The position numbers and the translations under genes were made by a program. The notes below the pieces were generated by a model. The model saw nothing but the letters and a program-made list of their open reading frames with translations, made no database searches and was not told where the DNA came from. Below are positions 62,289 to 64,000 of a stretch of DNA of 64,000 nt, one piece after another. Origin of the DNA: Synechococcus sp. KORDI-52 (GTDB lineage Bacteria > Cyanobacteriota > Cyanobacteriia > PCC-6307 > Cyanobiaceae); the NCBI RefSeq assembly GCF_000737595.1, contig NZ_CP006271.1, positions 248,001-312,000 on the forward strand, in the 5' to 3' direction. Positions within the stretch are counted from its first letter, which is position 1; every line of letters starts with the position of its first letter.

Positions 62289-63381
62289 CGGCATAAAGCC
62301 CCCGAAGACCCGCTTCACTGGCCTCCGCCACACCCCGTTCCGTGATCAAGCCCGTCACCAGGCGAGCAGGGGTGACATCAAAAGCGGGGTTAAAGCCAGG
62401 GCTGCCGTTGGGGGTGAGCTGCACGCTTGTCATCACTCCCGCTGGATCCAGGCCCTGAATATGCGTCACTTCAGCCTCAGAGCGGGCCTCGATCGGGATG
62501 CCATTCACCCCGTCATCAATGGCCCAGTCGATCGTGGAAGCCGGCAACGCCACATAAAAAGGCACCTGGTTGTCGCGAGCCGCCAAGGCTTTGAGATACG
62601 TGCCGATCTTGTTGCAGACATCACCACGGCGGGTGGTGCGATCAGTGCCCACGATCACGGCATCCACCTGACCGTGCTGCATGAGGTGTCCCCCTGCATT
62701 GTCGACCACCACCGTGTGTGGCACCCCCTCCCGACTCAACTCATAGGCGGTGAGTGAAGCCCCCTGATTGCGCGGGCGCGTTTCGTCGACCCACACATGA
62801 ATGTTCAGGCCGGCGCGATGGGCCTTGTAGATCGGCGCCAAGGCCGTTCCCCAGTCCACCGTGGCCAACCAACCGGCATTGCAGTGGGTCAACACATGAA
62901 ACGGTTCGACCTGGCGCGCCTGTGGGCGAGCCTCCGCGAGCCGCTGAAAGATCGCCAGGCCGTGATCGCCGATCGCTGCGCACATGCCCACATCTTCATC
63001 AGCGATCCGCGCCGCCTCTGCTTTTGCCGCCTCAGCCCGTTGCTCCTCAGGCAACGCCATCACCAGATCCCGCACCCGCTCCAGAGCCCAGCGCAGATTG
63101 ACCGCGGTGGGACGGGTGGCGTTGAGCTGATCAAAAGCAGTCTGAAGAGCGGCATCGGAGGGATCCGCCTGCAAGGCCAGCATCAAGCCATAGGCCCCTG
63201 TCACCCCAATCAACGGAGCACCACGCACCACCATCGTGCGGATGGCATGGGCAGCATCGTTACAGGTGCGAAGCGTGGAGGTCGTGAAGCGATGGGGCAG
63301 CAGGGTCTGATCAATCACCCCAACGGAACATCCATCACTCTCCAGCCAGATGGTGCGCCAGGCCTTGCCATCGATGTTCAT
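62281..63381 (-). CDS. mtnA: Methylthioribose-1-phosphate isomerase family (MtnA)
   Basis: 366 residues. It converts the 1-phosphate of 5-methylthioribose (or 5-deoxyribose) to the ribulose form in methionine or 5'-deoxyadenosine salvage. TMVVRGAPLIGVTGAYGL, VLTHCNAGWLATVDWGTA (catalytic Cys), WVDETRPRNQGASLTAYEL, VVVDNAGGHLM and VIVGTDRTTRRGDVCNKIGT (catalytic Asp) are complete. The eIF2B-like fold is shared with translation factors, but the catalytic residues support MtnA. It overlaps the aldolase start by 8 bp. Confidence 0.95.
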   Translation of the reverse strand: MNIDGKAWRTIWLESDGCSVGVIDQTLLPHRFTTSTLRTCNDAAHAIRTMVVRGAPLIGVTGAYGLMLALQADPSDAALQTAFDQLNATRPTAVNLRWALERVRDLVMALPEEQRAEAAKAEAARIADEDVGMCAAIGDHGLAIFQRLAEARPQARQVEPFHVLTHCNAGWLATVDWGTALAPIYKAHRAGLNIHVWVDETRPRNQGASLTAYELSREGVPHTVVVDNAGGHLMQHGQVDAVIVGTDRTTRRGDVCNKIGTYLKALAARDNQVPFYVALPASTIDWAIDDGVNGIPIEARSEAEVTHIQGLDPAGVMTSVQLTPNGSPGFNPAFDVTPARLVTGLITERGVAEASEAGLRGLYADD

Positions 63382-63479
63382 CGGCTGCAGATCAGCGGTG
63401 AATGCACCATGCTGCCTCCGATGAGAACGATCCTGATGCGCTGCGATCGCGCCCAGCTGATGAAGCAGTTGTCGACCCG

Positions 63480-64000
63480 ATGAATCTGCCGGGGGCCCTG
63501 AACCGACTGGTGCGTTACGGCTCCATCGGCTTCATCGCCGCCGCTGTGCACATCGGCGTCCTGCTGCTACTGGGCTCTTGGATGAGCCTGAGCCTGGCCA
63601 ACCCCATCGCCTTCCTCGCCGCCTCGGTGGCGGGCTATCTCGGCCACGCTCTGTTCACCTTTCGGGACGAGACCGGCGGTCGCCAGTTCGCCCGTCGCTG
63701 GCTGCTGCTGCAATACGTGGTCAACATCAGCGTCTGCGCCTTGCTCCCGCTGCTCCAGGCACCAACCCTGGTGCTGGTGTTCACCCCCACGGTGCTGAAT
63801 GCCCTGATCTGGAGCCGAGCAGCACGCTTCAGCGCTCAAGCCCGTCAGCTCCACAACGGCCAACCACCACTGCTCCATGCCGACGATCTCGGCTTGGCTC
63901 GTGGCGTGGATGCGGCCATCGTCGATCTGGCCCGCAACGGACAGCTCCAAGGAGCCAGTCTTCTGGTGAATGGACCAAGTGCGGCCGACGCCATGCAGGC
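63480..64000 (+). CDS. GtrA-like membrane domain fused to YdjC/ChbG-like deacetylase (partial)
   Basis: 173 codons from ATG at 63480 to the window edge. Residues 1-115 form four hydrophobic segments (LVRYGSIGFIAAAVHIGVLL, ANPIAFLAASVAGYLGHALF, RRWLLLQYVVNISVCALLPL, LVLVFTPTVLNALIWSRAAR) in the pattern of GtrA proteins, which help move polyprenyl-phosphate sugars across the membrane. From about 130 it changes to LLHADDLGLARGVDAAIVDL and GASLLVNG, the metal-binding start of YdjC/ChbG deacetylases acting on acetylated amino sugars. The two in one chain suggest a coupled flipping and deacetylation step. The 3' end is outside the window. Confidence 0.8.
   Translation, partial: MNLPGALNRLVRYGSIGFIAAAVHIGVLLLLGSWMSLSLANPIAFLAASVAGYLGHALFTFRDETGGRQFARRWLLLQYVVNISVCALLPLLQAPTLVLVFTPTVLNALIWSRAARFSAQARQLHNGQPPLLHADDLGLARGVDAAIVDLARNGQLQGASLLVNGPSAADAMQ

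Overview
The window looks like a chromosome segment of a marine picocyanobacterium, most likely marine Synechococcus. It carries oxygenic photosynthesis genes (chlD, rubA-ycf48-psbEFLJ, ndhCKJ, heme oxygenase), a membrane-anchored YvcK, Kdo synthesis genes and many surface-glycan genes. No tRNA, rRNA, CRISPR array or insertion sequence was recognised by eye. All calls come from reading the sequence; no database search was run.

Layout. 1-14.4 kb is GC-rich housekeeping: the 5' part of a cyanophycin-synthetase-like ATP-grasp gene, folK-Nudix-photolyase, a lineage-specific repeat protein followed by chlD, an MCE/ABC lipid-transport pair, yvcK, ndhC-ndhK-ndhJ, and rubA-ycf48-psbE-psbF-psbL-psbJ ending in a clear terminator. 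14.4-28.8 kb is largely AT-rich and looks like a glycan island: a coiled-coil protein, one intact and two broken sulfotransferase genes, a GT2-GT4 fusion, a giant protein with three glycosyltransferase-like modules, and a three-gene operon (SDR, KdsB-like cytidylyltransferase, dehydroquinate-synthase-like cyclase). 28.8-35.9 kb makes nucleotide sugars: gmd-fcl (GDP-fucose), then hisS followed by UDP-xylose, UDP-glucuronate and UDP-galacturonate enzymes, and galE.

35.9-49.7 kb holds an NDH-SelD fusion, a GT39-type membrane glycosyltransferase, cca, kdsD-kdsC, kdsB with a glycosyltransferase, a UvrD/PcrA helicase, a sulfotransferase, a large membrane protein and kdsA, so the four cytoplasmic Kdo steps lie within about 9 kb. 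49.7-59.1 kb is a surface-glycan block: two sulfotransferases and a seven-gene reverse-strand operon in which every gene overlaps the next (ABC exporter, glycosyltransferase, helical-repeat protein, three GT4 enzymes, sulfotransferase). 59.2-64 kb holds a glycosyltransferase behind heme oxygenase, a conserved small protein, an MtnA + FucA-type aldolase pair resembling the DHAP shunt, and the start of a GtrA-YdjC fusion cut by the window edge.

Together the genes supply GDP-fucose, UDP-xylose, UDP-glucuronate/galacturonate, CMP-Kdo and an unidentified activated sugar, plus glycosyltransferases, sulfotransferases and an exporter. This suggests an acidic, probably sulfated envelope polysaccharide. 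The best candidate for undescribed biology is the SDR/KdsB-like/cyclase operon at 25.05-27.66 kb. Next are the three-module glycosyltransferase and the two neighbouring sulfotransferase genes interrupted by single in-frame stop codons.
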